Shown piece by piece: positions 51,629 to 60,458 of a DNA stretch of 64,000 nucleotides (position 1 is the first letter of the stretch; the number at the start of each line of letters is the position of its first letter). The position numbers were made by a program, and so were the translations under genes. Source of the DNA: Cereibacter sphaeroides (GTDB lineage Bacteria > Pseudomonadota > Alphaproteobacteria > Rhodobacterales > Rhodobacteraceae); contig QFQS01000003.1 of the NCBI GenBank assembly GCA_003243455.1, forward strand, positions 186,001-250,000, read 5' to 3'. The notes beneath the pieces were generated by a model, which was not told the DNA's origin, did no database searches, and saw nothing but the letters and a program-made list of their open reading frames with translations.

Positions 51629-52328
51629 GCCCCTGTTGCTGCTGCCGGGGCTGGCCTGCGATGCGCGCGTCTTCTTCCATCAGATCGTCAGCCTGTCGCT
51701 CAGCCGCGCCGTGATGGTGCTGCCGCTGAAAGGCGCCATCGTCGAGGAAATGTCACAGGCCGTTCTGGCCCAGGCCCCGCCGCGCTTTGCGCTCTGCGGC
51801 ACCGGCCTTGGCGGCACGGTGGCGCTGGACGTGATCCGCCGCGCGCCGGAACGGGTCACGCGGGTGGTCCTGATCTCGACCGATCCATTCAGCGAAACGC
51901 CGCAGGCAGCCGCCGCGCGAGAGGCGCGGATCGTCGCCGCCCGCGCGGGCCGTGTGCGCGAAGCGATGACCAGCGAATTGCCCGCTGCCGCGCTGTTCAA
52001 CGGAGCGGCGCGGGCCGAGGTGCAAGAGGTCGTGGGCGACATGGCGCGGGTTCTGGGGGCGGATGCCTTCATATCGCAGTCACGCGCGATGCAGCGCAGG
52101 CCCGACCATCAGAAGACGCTGCGCCGCTTCCTGCTGCCCGCGCTGATGATCGCGGGGGCGGCGGATATGCTGGTGCCGCCGCGCCGTCAGGAATTCACCT
52201 CGGAACTAATGCCCAAGGGCCGGTTCATGCTGGTGAACGATGCAGGCCACCTGCCAACGATGGAAAGCCCCGAAGCCGTCTCCGAGGCGGTGGATGCTTT
52301 CCTGGATGAGCCGCTGATGCTGCGCTGA
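51621..52328 (+). CDS. Alpha/beta hydrolase-fold protein lacking the nucleophilic serine
   Basis: A 235-residue protein with the hydrolase fold: PLLLLPGLACDARVF start, AGAADMLVPP (acidic residue) and NDAGHLPTMESPE (His). At the nucleophile elbow the sequence is CGTGLGGTVAL, with Gly where GxSxG hydrolases have Ser. The triad is therefore incomplete, suggesting a non-catalytic partner of the upstream hydrolase, a changed mechanism or loss of function. Translationally coupled by 8-bp overlap. Confidence 0.83.
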   Translation: MTEPLLLLPGLACDARVFFHQIVSLSLSRAVMVLPLKGAIVEEMSQAVLAQAPPRFALCGTGLGGTVALDVIRRAPERVTRVVLISTDPFSETPQAAAAREARIVAARAGRVREAMTSELPAAALFNGAARAEVQEVVGDMARVLGADAFISQSRAMQRRPDHQKTLRRFLLPALMIAGAADMLVPPRRQEFTSELMPKGRFMLVNDAGHLPTMESPEAVSEAVDAFLDEPLMLR

Positions 52329-53606
52329 TCAGGTATTGTCGGCAACAACCCGCGGCCGACCCCGGCCACGCGGCGCGCCCATGCTGGCGTCGATGAAATT
52401 AAGCACCAGCGGCCGGATGTTCAGACGCCAGGACTTGCCAGCAAAGATGCCGTAGTGGCCTGCGCCCGGCTCCAGATGGCTGGCTTTCTTGCCGGCGGGC
52501 AGCCCGGTCAACAGGTCCAGCGCGGCCACGCATTGGCCGGGGGCAGAGATGTCATCATTCGCGCCTTCGACGGTCATTACCGAGACATTGGTGATCTTGC
52601 CGATATCCACCCGCTTTCCGGCGACGACGAACTGGTTTCTGGCGATCTCACGCTTCTTGAAGATGCGCTCGACGGTCGAAAGATAGAACTCCGCCGTCAT
52701 GTCCATCACGGCCAGGTATTCGTCGTAGAAGCGGTTATGCGCATCATGGTCCGACGCCTCACCGCGTGCGACGCGCATGATCTGCTCGGTAAACGCCTTG
52801 GTGTGGCGTTCGGCATTCATCGATATGAAGCTTTGCAGTTGCATCAGGCCGGGATAAACCGCGCGGCCCGCGCCCTTGTATTTGAAGCCGACGCGCTGGA
52901 TCACAGAATGCTCCAACTGGCCCATCGTCACACGGCGGCCGAAATCGGTGACTTCGGTATCGGCGGCGTCAGGGTCGATCGGTCCGCCGATCAGCGTCAG
53001 CGAGCGCGGCTGCGCCGAAGGGTCTTCACCCGCAAGATAGGCCGTGGCGGCCAGCGTCAGAGGCGCGGGCTGGCAAATGGCGATCACATGGCTGTCAGGC
53101 CCCAGCGCGCGCATGAACTCGACGAGGTAAAGCGTGTAATCCTCGATATCGAACTTGCCCGCGCTGACCGGAATATCGCGCGCATTGTGCCAGTCGGTCA
53201 CATAGACCTCGGCATCAGGCAAAAGGCTGGTCACGGTCGACCGCAGCAGCGTTGCATAATGGCCGGACATCGGTGCCACCAGCAGCACCTTGCGCGCCAT
53301 GGGCGGGCGGCGGCGGACCGAGAAATGGATCAGGTTGCCGAATGGTTTGTCGACCACCGTCTTGATGTCGATCAGATGGTCCTGGCCGTCCGCGCCCACG
53401 ATGGAGCGAATGCCCCAGTCGGGCTTTGCCACCATCCGGGAAAAGCTGCGCTCCGTCACCTCGCCCCAAGCCGCCGCCAGCGGCAGCAGCGGGTTCATCG
53501 ACAGGGCGAAGGCGGGGTAAGAGGCCATGGCCCGCGCGGTGGCGCCCAGCCATTCGTTCGTGTTCCTGACGCTCTCCATCAGGTCGTAGCTAGCCATGTA
53601 GCGCAT
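52329..53606 (-). CDS. phaZ: Intracellular polyhydroxyalkanoate depolymerase
   Basis: A 425-residue PHA depolymerase that mobilises stored polyester. MRYMASYDLMESVRNTNEWLGATARAMASYPAF at the N-terminus, VLLVAPMSGHYATLLR, the Cys-containing elbow VIAICQPAPL and LEPGAGHYGIFAGKSWR near the C-terminus match the intracellular PhaZ family with a Cys nucleophile. Divergent from phaC with a 95-bp gap. Confidence 0.94.
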   Translation of the reverse strand: MRYMASYDLMESVRNTNEWLGATARAMASYPAFALSMNPLLPLAAAWGEVTERSFSRMVAKPDWGIRSIVGADGQDHLIDIKTVVDKPFGNLIHFSVRRRPPMARKVLLVAPMSGHYATLLRSTVTSLLPDAEVYVTDWHNARDIPVSAGKFDIEDYTLYLVEFMRALGPDSHVIAICQPAPLTLAATAYLAGEDPSAQPRSLTLIGGPIDPDAADTEVTDFGRRVTMGQLEHSVIQRVGFKYKGAGRAVYPGLMQLQSFISMNAERHTKAFTEQIMRVARGEASDHDAHNRFYDEYLAVMDMTAEFYLSTVERIFKKREIARNQFVVAGKRVDIGKITNVSVMTVEGANDDISAPGQCVAALDLLTGLPAGKKASHLEPGAGHYGIFAGKSWRLNIRPLVLNFIDASMGAPRGRGRPRVVADNT

Positions 53607-53701
53607 CTGGTCTCCTGGCGGGCACCGCTTTCAAAAATTCGTCGCTTTCCCCCCCAGGCGGGCGACGGTATGTTTTCCAAAGGTAGGTGGGAAACAGTTA
53701 T

Positions 53702-55495
53702 ATGACAACTGAAGAAGATGAGGCGAAGGCACGGCTTGACCGCCTGAATGCCAATCTCGCGAAAGTCGAAGAGTTGTCGCAGCGCCTAGTGGTTGCATTC
53801 GCCAACCGCAAGCAGTCCGACCCCGCCCTGAGCGGCCCGAACAGTGAATTGTTCATGAAGGCGGCTGCCACCTATATGGCCGAGATGATGCAGAATCCCG
53901 GTCGGGTGCTGGAACAGCAGATTGGCTTCTGGGGCAAAAGCCTGAAGCATTATGTCGAGGCGCAGCAGGCGCTTGTGCGCGGCAAGCTGGAAGTGCCGCC
54001 CGACCCCACGCCCAGGGACCGCCGCTTTGCCAATCCGCTGTGGGACACCCATCCCTTCTTCAATTACATCAAGCAGCAATACCTGATGTATGCCGATGCA
54101 GTGGCCCAGACCGCCTCTGGCCTGACCCATCTGCACCCCGAGGATCGCAAGCGGGTCGAATATTTCTCGAAACAGATCGTCGACATGTTCGCACCAACGA
54201 ACTTCTTCGGCACCAACCCCGATGCCCTGAACCGCGCCATCGAGACCGACGGGCAAAGCCTGGTGCAGGGGCTGGAGAACCTGGTCCGCGATGTCGAGGC
54301 CAATAGCGGCGACCTGCTGGTGACGCTGGCCGACCGAACTGCGTTTCGCGTCGGCGACAACCTGGCCACCACGCCGGGTTCCGTCGTTTATCGCAACCGG
54401 ATGCTGGAGCTCATCCAATACGCGCCCACGACCGAGAAAGTGCACCGCATCCCGCTGGTGATCTTCCCGCCCTGGATCAACAAGTTCTACATCCTCGATC
54501 TCAAGCCTCAGAACAGCCTGATCAAATGGCTGGTCGAACAGGGATTCACCGTCTTCGTGGTCAGCTGGGTGAACCCTGACCCCAGCTATCGCGATGTCGG
54601 CATGGACGATTACGTGCGCGACGGCTTCATGCGCGCCCTGGCCGAGGTGCGGCGGATCACGGGAGAAAAGAAGGTTAACGCGGTCGGCTACTGCATCGCG
54701 GGCACCACGCTGGCCCTGACGCTGGCCTATCTGAAGAAGGCGCGCGACACCTCGGTGAATTCGGCCACCTTCTTTACCACTCTGACCGACTTTTCCGACA
54801 AGGGAGAGGTGGGCGTCTATCTGGACGACGATTTCGTGGACGGGATCGAGCGGCAAAGCACGCAGGACGGCATCCTGTCGCGCTTCTACATGAGCCGCAC
54901 CTTCAGCTTTCTGCGCTCGAACGACCTGATCTATCAGCCCGCGATCCGCAGCTACATGATGGGAGAGCCGCCTCCGGCCTTTGACCTGCTTTACTGGAAC
55001 GGCGACAGCACGAACCTGCCCGCGAAGATGGCGATGGAATACCTGCGCGGCCTTTGCCAGCGCGACGAATTCGCCAGGGGACGCTTCCCGGTTTTCGGCC
55101 ATGCCGTCAGCCTTGCGGATATATCGCTGCCGGTTTTTGCCGTGGCCTGCGAGACCGACCATATCGCGGCCTGGAAAGGATCCTTCGCGGGTGTTCGCCA
55201 GTTCGGGTCCAGGGACAAGACATTCGTGCTGTCGCAGTCGGGGCATATCGCGGGGATCGTGAACCCCCCGTCCAAGGGCAAATACGGGCACTACACCAAC
55301 GAGGGCGATCTGACCTCTGCCGACGAATGGCGCGGTGCGGCGGACTTTCATCAGGGGTCCTGGTGGCCGCGTTGGAGCGAATGGCTGGCCAAGCGGTCTG
55401 GCGCGAAAATCGCCGCGCGCATCCCCGGCGATTCGGAGCATCCCGTGCTTGCGGCGGCGCCGGGCAGCTATGTGGTGGCCGAACCCGCCGCCTGA
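53702..55495 (+). CDS. phaC: Class I poly(3-hydroxyalkanoate) synthase
   Basis: A 597-residue polymerase that joins 3-hydroxyacyl-CoA units. N-terminal class I domain (PNSELFMKAAATYMAEMMQNPGRV; RRFANPLWDTHPFFNYIKQQYLMYADAV), then the catalytic domain with the PhaC box GYCIAGT (Cys about 331), Asp in FAVACETDHIAAW and His in SQSGHIAGIVNPP. Start ATG 53702; a GTG at 53687 is an alternative. Operon context phaC-phaP-phaR, with phaZ divergent. Confidence 0.96.
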   Translation: MTTEEDEAKARLDRLNANLAKVEELSQRLVVAFANRKQSDPALSGPNSELFMKAAATYMAEMMQNPGRVLEQQIGFWGKSLKHYVEAQQALVRGKLEVPPDPTPRDRRFANPLWDTHPFFNYIKQQYLMYADAVAQTASGLTHLHPEDRKRVEYFSKQIVDMFAPTNFFGTNPDALNRAIETDGQSLVQGLENLVRDVEANSGDLLVTLADRTAFRVGDNLATTPGSVVYRNRMLELIQYAPTTEKVHRIPLVIFPPWINKFYILDLKPQNSLIKWLVEQGFTVFVVSWVNPDPSYRDVGMDDYVRDGFMRALAEVRRITGEKKVNAVGYCIAGTTLALTLAYLKKARDTSVNSATFFTTLTDFSDKGEVGVYLDDDFVDGIERQSTQDGILSRFYMSRTFSFLRSNDLIYQPAIRSYMMGEPPPAFDLLYWNGDSTNLPAKMAMEYLRGLCQRDEFARGRFPVFGHAVSLADISLPVFAVACETDHIAAWKGSFAGVRQFGSRDKTFVLSQSGHIAGIVNPPSKGKYGHYTNEGDLTSADEWRGAADFHQGSWWPRWSEWLAKRSGAKIAARIPGDSEHPVLAAAPGSYVVAEPAA

Positions 55496-55538
55496 GCGGT
55501 CGCAGAAATTCCTTACCCTGCGTCATGTTGGCGTGAAT

Positions 55539-55581
55539 TGCTGCAGTGCAGAAACAACCCTTGCGTTTCTGCACTGCAGCA
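55539..55581. promoter_or_regulatory. PhaR operator upstream of phaP
   Basis: Perfect 16-bp inverted repeat, TGCTGCAGTGCAGAAA (55539-55554) and its complement (55566-55581), with an 11-nt spacer, 55 bp before the phaP ATG. TGC-rich palindromes are the known targets of PhaR in Paracoccus and Rhodobacter. PhaR is expected to repress phaP here and to be released by PHA granules. Confidence 0.85.
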
Positions 55582-55636
55582 TATAAATATCCATGCACCA
55601 GGGCGCAAATGGGGAGCGCCTATCAGGAGCACTCAA

Positions 55637-56086
55637 ATGACCAAGACGCCCGATCTGACCAAAGTTATGCAAGACATGATGCAGTCCTTCCCGGTTGACG
55701 TGAAATCGTTCCAGGATGCGTTCAAGACCCAGGCCGCTCTGGCCGAAAAGATGTCGAAAGTCGCCCTCGAGGCCGCCGAGAAATCGACGGAAATCACCTC
55801 GAAATGGGCCAAGGACACCATCGCGAAACTCGGCACCGTGTCGAAAGCGAAAACCGACCCGGCCGATTATACCAAGGCTGCCAGCGACTTCGCTTCTTCC
55901 GCTGCCGAAATGGCCGCCGAGAACATGGCCGCTTTCGCCGAAGTTGCGAAAAAAGTTCAGATGGAAACGGTCGAACTGATGCTGGCCGCCGGCAAGGACC
56001 TGTCGGAAGACGCCACCGCCGCCGTGAAGAAAGCCACAGCGGAAGTTACCTCGGCTGCCAAAAAAGTTTCGGCTGCTGCTCAGTAA
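55637..56086 (+). CDS. phaP: Phasin, PHA granule-associated protein
   Basis: A 149-residue, almost all-helical, Lys/Ala-rich protein: MTKTPDLTKVMQDMMQSFPVDVKSFQDAFKTQAALAEKMSKVALEAAEKSTEITSKWAKDTIAKLG, then an Ala-rich C-terminus with no membrane segment. This is typical of phasin family 2, which coats PHA granules. CAGGAG precedes the ATG. A PhaR box lies upstream and a strong terminator downstream. Confidence 0.92.
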   Translation: MTKTPDLTKVMQDMMQSFPVDVKSFQDAFKTQAALAEKMSKVALEAAEKSTEITSKWAKDTIAKLGTVSKAKTDPADYTKAASDFASSAAEMAAENMAAFAEVAKKVQMETVELMLAAGKDLSEDATAAVKKATAEVTSAAKKVSAAAQ

Positions 56087-56149
56087 CTTCTCCTAGTGTT
56101 TGTAGCGAGTGAGGCGCATCTGGCCTTCCTCCCTGTCGGACTGATGCGC

Positions 56150-56184
56150 AGGGCGGGCTTTTTAAGCCCGCCCTTTCTTTTATT
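56150..56184 (+). terminator. Rho-independent terminator of phaP
   Basis: AGGGCGGGCTT (56150-56160) and AAGCCCGCCCT (56164-56174) form an 11-bp stem with a TTT loop, followed by TTCTTTTATTT. Stands 64 bp after phaP, so phaR has its own promoter. Confidence 0.92.
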
Positions 56185-56219
56185 TCTGCGCTGCCCTAAG
56201 CTTCTTTGCAGTGCAGAAA
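56183..56219. promoter_or_regulatory. PhaR operator upstream of phaR (autoregulation)
   Basis: Imperfect inverted repeat TTTCTGCGCTGC (56183-56194) and GCAGTGCAGAAA (56208-56219), 11 of 12 positions paired, same half-site as upstream of phaP. It lies 23 bp before the phaR ATG, overlapping the likely promoter, and predicts autorepression. Confidence 0.8.
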
Positions 56220-56241
56220 AAAATTCGGGGGAGGAGGGCCG

Positions 56242-56802
56242 ATGGCCGAGAATGAGAAGCCGCTGCTGATCAAGCGCTATGCGAGCCGCCGCCTCTACAA
56301 CACCGAAACCAGCGACTATGTGACGCTTGAGGATATCGCCGGATTCATCCGCGCGGGCCGTGAGGTTCAGATCATCGACCTGAAATCCGGGGACGACCTG
56401 ACCAGGCAATACCTTCTGCAAATCGTCGCCGAACACGAAAGCAAGGGCGAGAACGTCCTGCCCATCAACGTGCTGACCGACCTTGTCCGCAGCTACACGA
56501 CCAACGTCCAAAGCGCCGTGCCGCAGTTCCTGGCGATGTCCTTCGAGATGTTCCGCAACGGTCAGTCGAAGATGATGGAGAACCTGCATTCCCTGCCCAA
56601 TCCGATGGCGGGCGTGCCGGGGTTCGACGACCTGCTGAAGCAGCAGGAAGCCTTCATGAAGACCATGCTTTCGGGCATGCCTGGCTGGGGTTCCTCCGGC
56701 CCGGCGCGCGAGGATGAGCCTTCGGAAGCCTCTAGCGCGGATGATCTGGCGCAGATCAAAAAGCAACTGGCCGATCTGCAGAAAAAGCTGTCCAAGATGT
56801 GA
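56242..56802 (+). CDS. phaR: Polyhydroxyalkanoate synthesis repressor
   Basis: A 186-residue PHB/PHA accumulation regulator: N-terminal DNA-binding domain KRYASRRLYNTETSDYVTLEDIAGFIRAGREVQIIDLKSGDDLTRQYLLQIVAE, then a PHB-accumulation domain with FRNGQSKMMENLHSLPNP and a C-terminal coiled coil (DDLAQIKKQLADLQKKLSKM). GGGGGAGGAGG precedes ATG 56242. It has two boxes in this locus. Confidence 0.95.
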   Translation: MAENEKPLLIKRYASRRLYNTETSDYVTLEDIAGFIRAGREVQIIDLKSGDDLTRQYLLQIVAEHESKGENVLPINVLTDLVRSYTTNVQSAVPQFLAMSFEMFRNGQSKMMENLHSLPNPMAGVPGFDDLLKQQEAFMKTMLSGMPGWGSSGPAREDEPSEASSADDLAQIKKQLADLQKKLSKM

Positions 56803-56850
56803 CCGTTCCGCTGGGGCTTTGCACCCGGCGATACGGACGGGGTGGGGCAG

Positions 56851-57825
56851 ATGGCGGAAGCACAGGGCCGGGTGACGCTGTGGGGGATCGAGGTTTTCCT
56901 CGCCGCCGCCGAAGAGGGCGCGATCTCCGCCGCAGCGCGGCGGTTGGGTGCCAGCCCCTCTGCCGTCAGCCAGCAACTCTCAGGGCTTGAGGCGGCGCTT
57001 GGTGCCGTGCTGCTGGATCGCGGCGCGCGCCCCATGCGGCTGACGCCTGCGGGCGGCATGTTCCGTCGCCATGCGCAGACGATCCTGAACGCAGCGGCAG
57101 AGGCGCGGGCGGAGCTGGCGATGGCCGACATGTCCTCGCTGACTACCCTGCGTCTGGGCATGATCGAGGATTTCGATGCGGATGTGACGCCGCAGCTTTT
57201 GTCGGCCATGGCGGAAGAGTTGCGCGGCTGCCAGTTCCTGTTGGAGACGGGCGCGAGCCACCGGTTGATGGATCAACTCGACAGCCGCGTGCTGGACGTC
57301 GCCGTAGCTGCCGACCTTGGGCCGGAATTCGGCGCGGGCGACTGGGCCGAGGTGCATCCGCTTCTGTCCGAGCCTTTCGTGGTCGCGGCTCCGCGCGGCG
57401 CGATCGACCCGCGCCGCGATGTCATGGCCCAGCTTCAGGACATGCCGATGATCCAGTATACCGCGCGCCACCTGATGGGCCGCCAGATTGCTGCGCACCT
57501 GATGCGACAGAACCTGCGGCTGTCGCATCGGTTCGAGTTGGACAGCTATCACGCGATCATGGCGATGGTGGCGGGCGGCTCCGGCTGGACCATTCTGACG
57601 CCGCTTGGCATTTCCCATGCGGAACGCTTTCGGGATGCCGTCGACGTTCTGCCGATGCCTTTCGCCCCCCTGTCGCGCACGATCTCGCTTTATGCGCGCG
57701 CCGAGGTTCTGCGGGACATGCCGGGGCGGATGGCAGGCTTGCTGCGCCCGCTGCTGCAATCCCGCGTGGTAGATCCGGCGGTGGCACGGCTGCCCTGGCT
57801 GGATGGGCAGCTACGGGTGCTTTGA
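56851..57825 (+). CDS. LysR-family transcriptional regulator
   Basis: A 324-residue regulator. HTH: WGIEVFLAAAEEGAISAAARRLGASPSAVSQQLSGLEAALGAVLLDRGARPMRLTPAG, then a periplasmic-binding-type effector domain (FRRHAQTILNAA; LRLGMIEDFDADVTPQLLSAMAEEL). A GTG three codons earlier is possible. Its neighbour (57829) is convergent and 4 bp away; the target operon is unknown. Confidence 0.92.
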   Translation: MAEAQGRVTLWGIEVFLAAAEEGAISAAARRLGASPSAVSQQLSGLEAALGAVLLDRGARPMRLTPAGGMFRRHAQTILNAAAEARAELAMADMSSLTTLRLGMIEDFDADVTPQLLSAMAEELRGCQFLLETGASHRLMDQLDSRVLDVAVAADLGPEFGAGDWAEVHPLLSEPFVVAAPRGAIDPRRDVMAQLQDMPMIQYTARHLMGRQIAAHLMRQNLRLSHRFELDSYHAIMAMVAGGSGWTILTPLGISHAERFRDAVDVLPMPFAPLSRTISLYARAEVLRDMPGRMAGLLRPLLQSRVVDPAVARLPWLDGQLRVL

Positions 57826-57828
57826 CCC

Positions 57829-59016
57829 TCAGCCCTTCACATCTTTCGCCGCCGCAATCAGCGCGTCCGAAATGAAGTCGAGGTCCGCCTTGATCAGCCG
57901 CGCCGGCAGCCGCGCGTCACAGGCCCGCATCAGCATGGCCCGCGTCTGCGGCAAGTCCGGCAGCTCGCCCAGGAACTGCCAGTTCCAATAGGCCCGCGCA
58001 TTGCCCTCGCTCAATCCAAAAATCTGCACCGCAACCCCCCGCGACTTCGCCGCGTTCTGGAACGCCAGCGCCTGCGCGTCGGTCTCGAAGCCTTTCAGGT
58101 TGAACTGGATCGAATCCGGCGCCCGATCCTCCGGCCCCAGCGCCGGCGGCACCTCCAGCCAGGGCGAGGAATTCAGGCGGTCCGCCACATAGTCGTGGTT
58201 TCCCCGCCCCTGCGCCACCCGCCGCGCCACCTCCGGCAACTGCGGCCGGATCACCGCCGCCGACAGGTTCTGCATCCTCATGTTGTAAAGCGGCAGCCGG
58301 TTCTGCCAGTGCCCGAAACTGTTCTGCAGCCCCGGATGCTTCTTCCAGTTCTGCTCGTAAGCCCCCGACATGATGATCGCCCGTGCCGCCAACTCGGGAT
58401 CGTCGGTGATCAGGATGCCACCTTCGCCCGCGTTCACCAGCTTGTAGGATTGAAAGCTGAAACAGCCGATCTTGCCGATCGTCCCGATGTTCCGCCCGTG
58501 CCATTTCGTGCCCAGCGAATGCGCCGCATCCTCCAGCACCGGAATGCCCTTGGCATCGCAAAGCGCCATGATCGCGTCCATGTCGCTCGTATGGCCGCGC
58601 ATATGGCTGATCAGGACGCAGTCGGCGTCACCGATCTTCGCCTCCAGATCGGCGATATCGACACGGTAGTCCTGCCCGACCTCGACCAGCACCGGCTCAC
58701 ACCCCGCATGAACGACCGCCGAGGGAACAGCGGCAAAGGTGAAGGCCGGGATCAAAACCTTCGCCCCCGGTTTCAGATCCAGCGCCTTCAGCGACAGGAA
58801 CAGCGCGGCGGAACAGGAAGACACGGCGAGCGCGTAGCGGCTGCCCATAAGCTCGGCAAACTCGGCCTCCAGCAACGCGACCGGCGCATCCTGCGGGGCG
58901 GTGTAGCGGAACAGATCGCCCGACTGCAGCAGCCGGTCGATCTCGGCGCGCGCGGCTTCGGGGATGGGTTCGGCGTCATAGACGTTCGGGGGGGCGAGTT
59001 GTCCATCCGGAGCCAT
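57829..59016 (-). CDS. DegT/DnrJ/EryC1/StrS-family aminotransferase
   Basis: A 395-residue PLP enzyme typical of nucleotide-sugar and related aminations. Fold features: LFRYTAPQDAPVALLEAEFAELMGSRYALAVSSCSAALFLSLKAL, VLEDAAHSLGTKWHGRNIGTIG, PLP Lys in CFSFQSYKLVNAGEGG. No sugar nucleotide genes are adjacent, so the substrate cannot be inferred. Single gene; convergent with the LysR gene. Confidence 0.9.
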   Translation of the reverse strand: MAPDGQLAPPNVYDAEPIPEAARAEIDRLLQSGDLFRYTAPQDAPVALLEAEFAELMGSRYALAVSSCSAALFLSLKALDLKPGAKVLIPAFTFAAVPSAVVHAGCEPVLVEVGQDYRVDIADLEAKIGDADCVLISHMRGHTSDMDAIMALCDAKGIPVLEDAAHSLGTKWHGRNIGTIGKIGCFSFQSYKLVNAGEGGILITDDPELAARAIIMSGAYEQNWKKHPGLQNSFGHWQNRLPLYNMRMQNLSAAVIRPQLPEVARRVAQGRGNHDYVADRLNSSPWLEVPPALGPEDRAPDSIQFNLKGFETDAQALAFQNAAKSRGVAVQIFGLSEGNARAYWNWQFLGELPDLPQTRAMLMRACDARLPARLIKADLDFISDALIAAAKDVKG

Positions 59017-59156
59017 GTCGCACGCCTTTCCTGAAACTCTTGTTCAGGAAAGCTGTAGGGCCATCGCCGTGATTTGGCGAGTGACAAGTTGGTAACGGCG
59101 GCAAGTCTTTGCCGACACTTGCGATCTGCTGGACAAGGGAAGGTAGGTGGCGCGGA

Positions 59157-60458
59157 TCAGAATCCCAACCGGTCGCGCATGGAGTACCATGTCATCGCCA
59201 GAACCAGCAGCGGCCACCGCATCGCGGCGCCACCGGGGAAGCTTTGCTGCGGCAGGTTCGCCATCAGGTCGAAGCGCTCTGCTTGGCCCGCGACGGCTTC
59301 GGCAAGGATCTTGCCCGCCATGGTCGCCATCGCCACGCCGTGACCAGAATAGCCGGAGGAGGACAGGACATTGGGCGCGACGCGCATCAGGCAGGGCATG
59401 CGGTTCATGGTGATGGCCAGAGTGCCGCCCCAAGCGTAGTCGATGCGGGTGTCGGCAAGCTGCGGGTAGACCTCTAGCAGAGGCTTCCTGACGGTCTTGA
59501 TGATGTCGGGGAAGCGGTAGCCATAGCTTTCGCCGCCGCCGAACAGCAGGCGGTTGTCATCCGACAGACGCCAGTAGTTCACGACGAATTTCGTATCGGC
59601 TACGGCCACGGGTTCGGCCAGAACCTCCTTCGCGCGGTCGCCCAATGGTTCGGTAGCGACGATGAAGTTGTTGATCGGCATGACCCGAGCCGAGACTTTC
59701 GGCTCCAGGCCGCCGATATAGCCGTTGACGGCAAGGATCACATGATCGGCGACAACAGAGCCATTGGCCGTGCGCACGACTGGCTTGGCTCCGTGGTCTA
59801 TCGACTCAACAAGGCTGCCTTCGTGGATCGTCACGCCCGCTCGGGCGGCGGCCTGCGCCAGTCCGATTGCATAATTCAGCGGATGAACGTGACCGGCACC
59901 GCGGTCGATCTCGCCCCCTGCGAAGGCCTCCGACCCGATCAGCGCGCGGATGCCCGCGCGGTCAAGCGGCTCGACCGCATCATAGCCATAGGTCCGGCGC
60001 AGCTTTTCGGCATAGGCATGGGCATGGCCGACCTCGGACTCATGCCAGCAGGCATGAGCGACACCGGGCCGGAAAGCGCAGGGCATGGCGTGGCGATCGA
60101 TCAGGCCGCGGAGCAGCGCCTTCGCCTCTTCCGACAGATCCCACAGCTTTCGCGCGGTCTCGAACCCGAACATGGATTCCAGATCGTCCTGATCGCGACG
60201 CTGGCCAGACCCGACCTGCCCGCCGTTGCGGCCAGAAGCGCCGAAGCCCACGCAATGCGCCTCTAGCAGCACGACCTTGAACCCGCGCTCGGCCAGATGC
60301 AGCGCCGCGGACAGGCCGGTATAGCCGCCGCCGACCACGCAGACATCTGCACGAACCTCCCCCCTCAGCGCGTCGAAACGGTCCAAGGGGGCGGCGGTTG
60401 CGGCGTAGTAGGACGGGGGGTATTCCCCCGCCCGATCGTTGGCGAAGAGTAGGTTCAT
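59157..60458 (-). CDS. puuB: FAD-dependent oxidoreductase, PuuB-like gamma-glutamylputrescine oxidase
   Basis: A 433-residue DAO-fold flavoprotein. N-terminal YPPSYYAATAAPLDRFDALRGEVRADVCVVGGGYTGLSAALHLAERGFKVVLLEA with the FAD dinucleotide motif, GASGRNGGQVGSGQRRDQDDLE, and the C-terminal SSSGYSGHGVAMATMAGKILAEAV match the PuuB/OrdL group. Overlaps the glutamine-synthetase-type gene by 4 bp, so it is its co-translated pathway partner. Deaminating oxidation of a gamma-glutamylated amine is the likely reaction; putrescine as substrate is inferred. Confidence 0.87.
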   Translation of the reverse strand: MNLLFANDRAGEYPPSYYAATAAPLDRFDALRGEVRADVCVVGGGYTGLSAALHLAERGFKVVLLEAHCVGFGASGRNGGQVGSGQRRDQDDLESMFGFETARKLWDLSEEAKALLRGLIDRHAMPCAFRPGVAHACWHESEVGHAHAYAEKLRRTYGYDAVEPLDRAGIRALIGSEAFAGGEIDRGAGHVHPLNYAIGLAQAAARAGVTIHEGSLVESIDHGAKPVVRTANGSVVADHVILAVNGYIGGLEPKVSARVMPINNFIVATEPLGDRAKEVLAEPVAVADTKFVVNYWRLSDDNRLLFGGGESYGYRFPDIIKTVRKPLLEVYPQLADTRIDYAWGGTLAITMNRMPCLMRVAPNVLSSSGYSGHGVAMATMAGKILAEAVAGQAERFDLMANLPQQSFPGGAAMRWPLLVLAMTWYSMRDRLGF

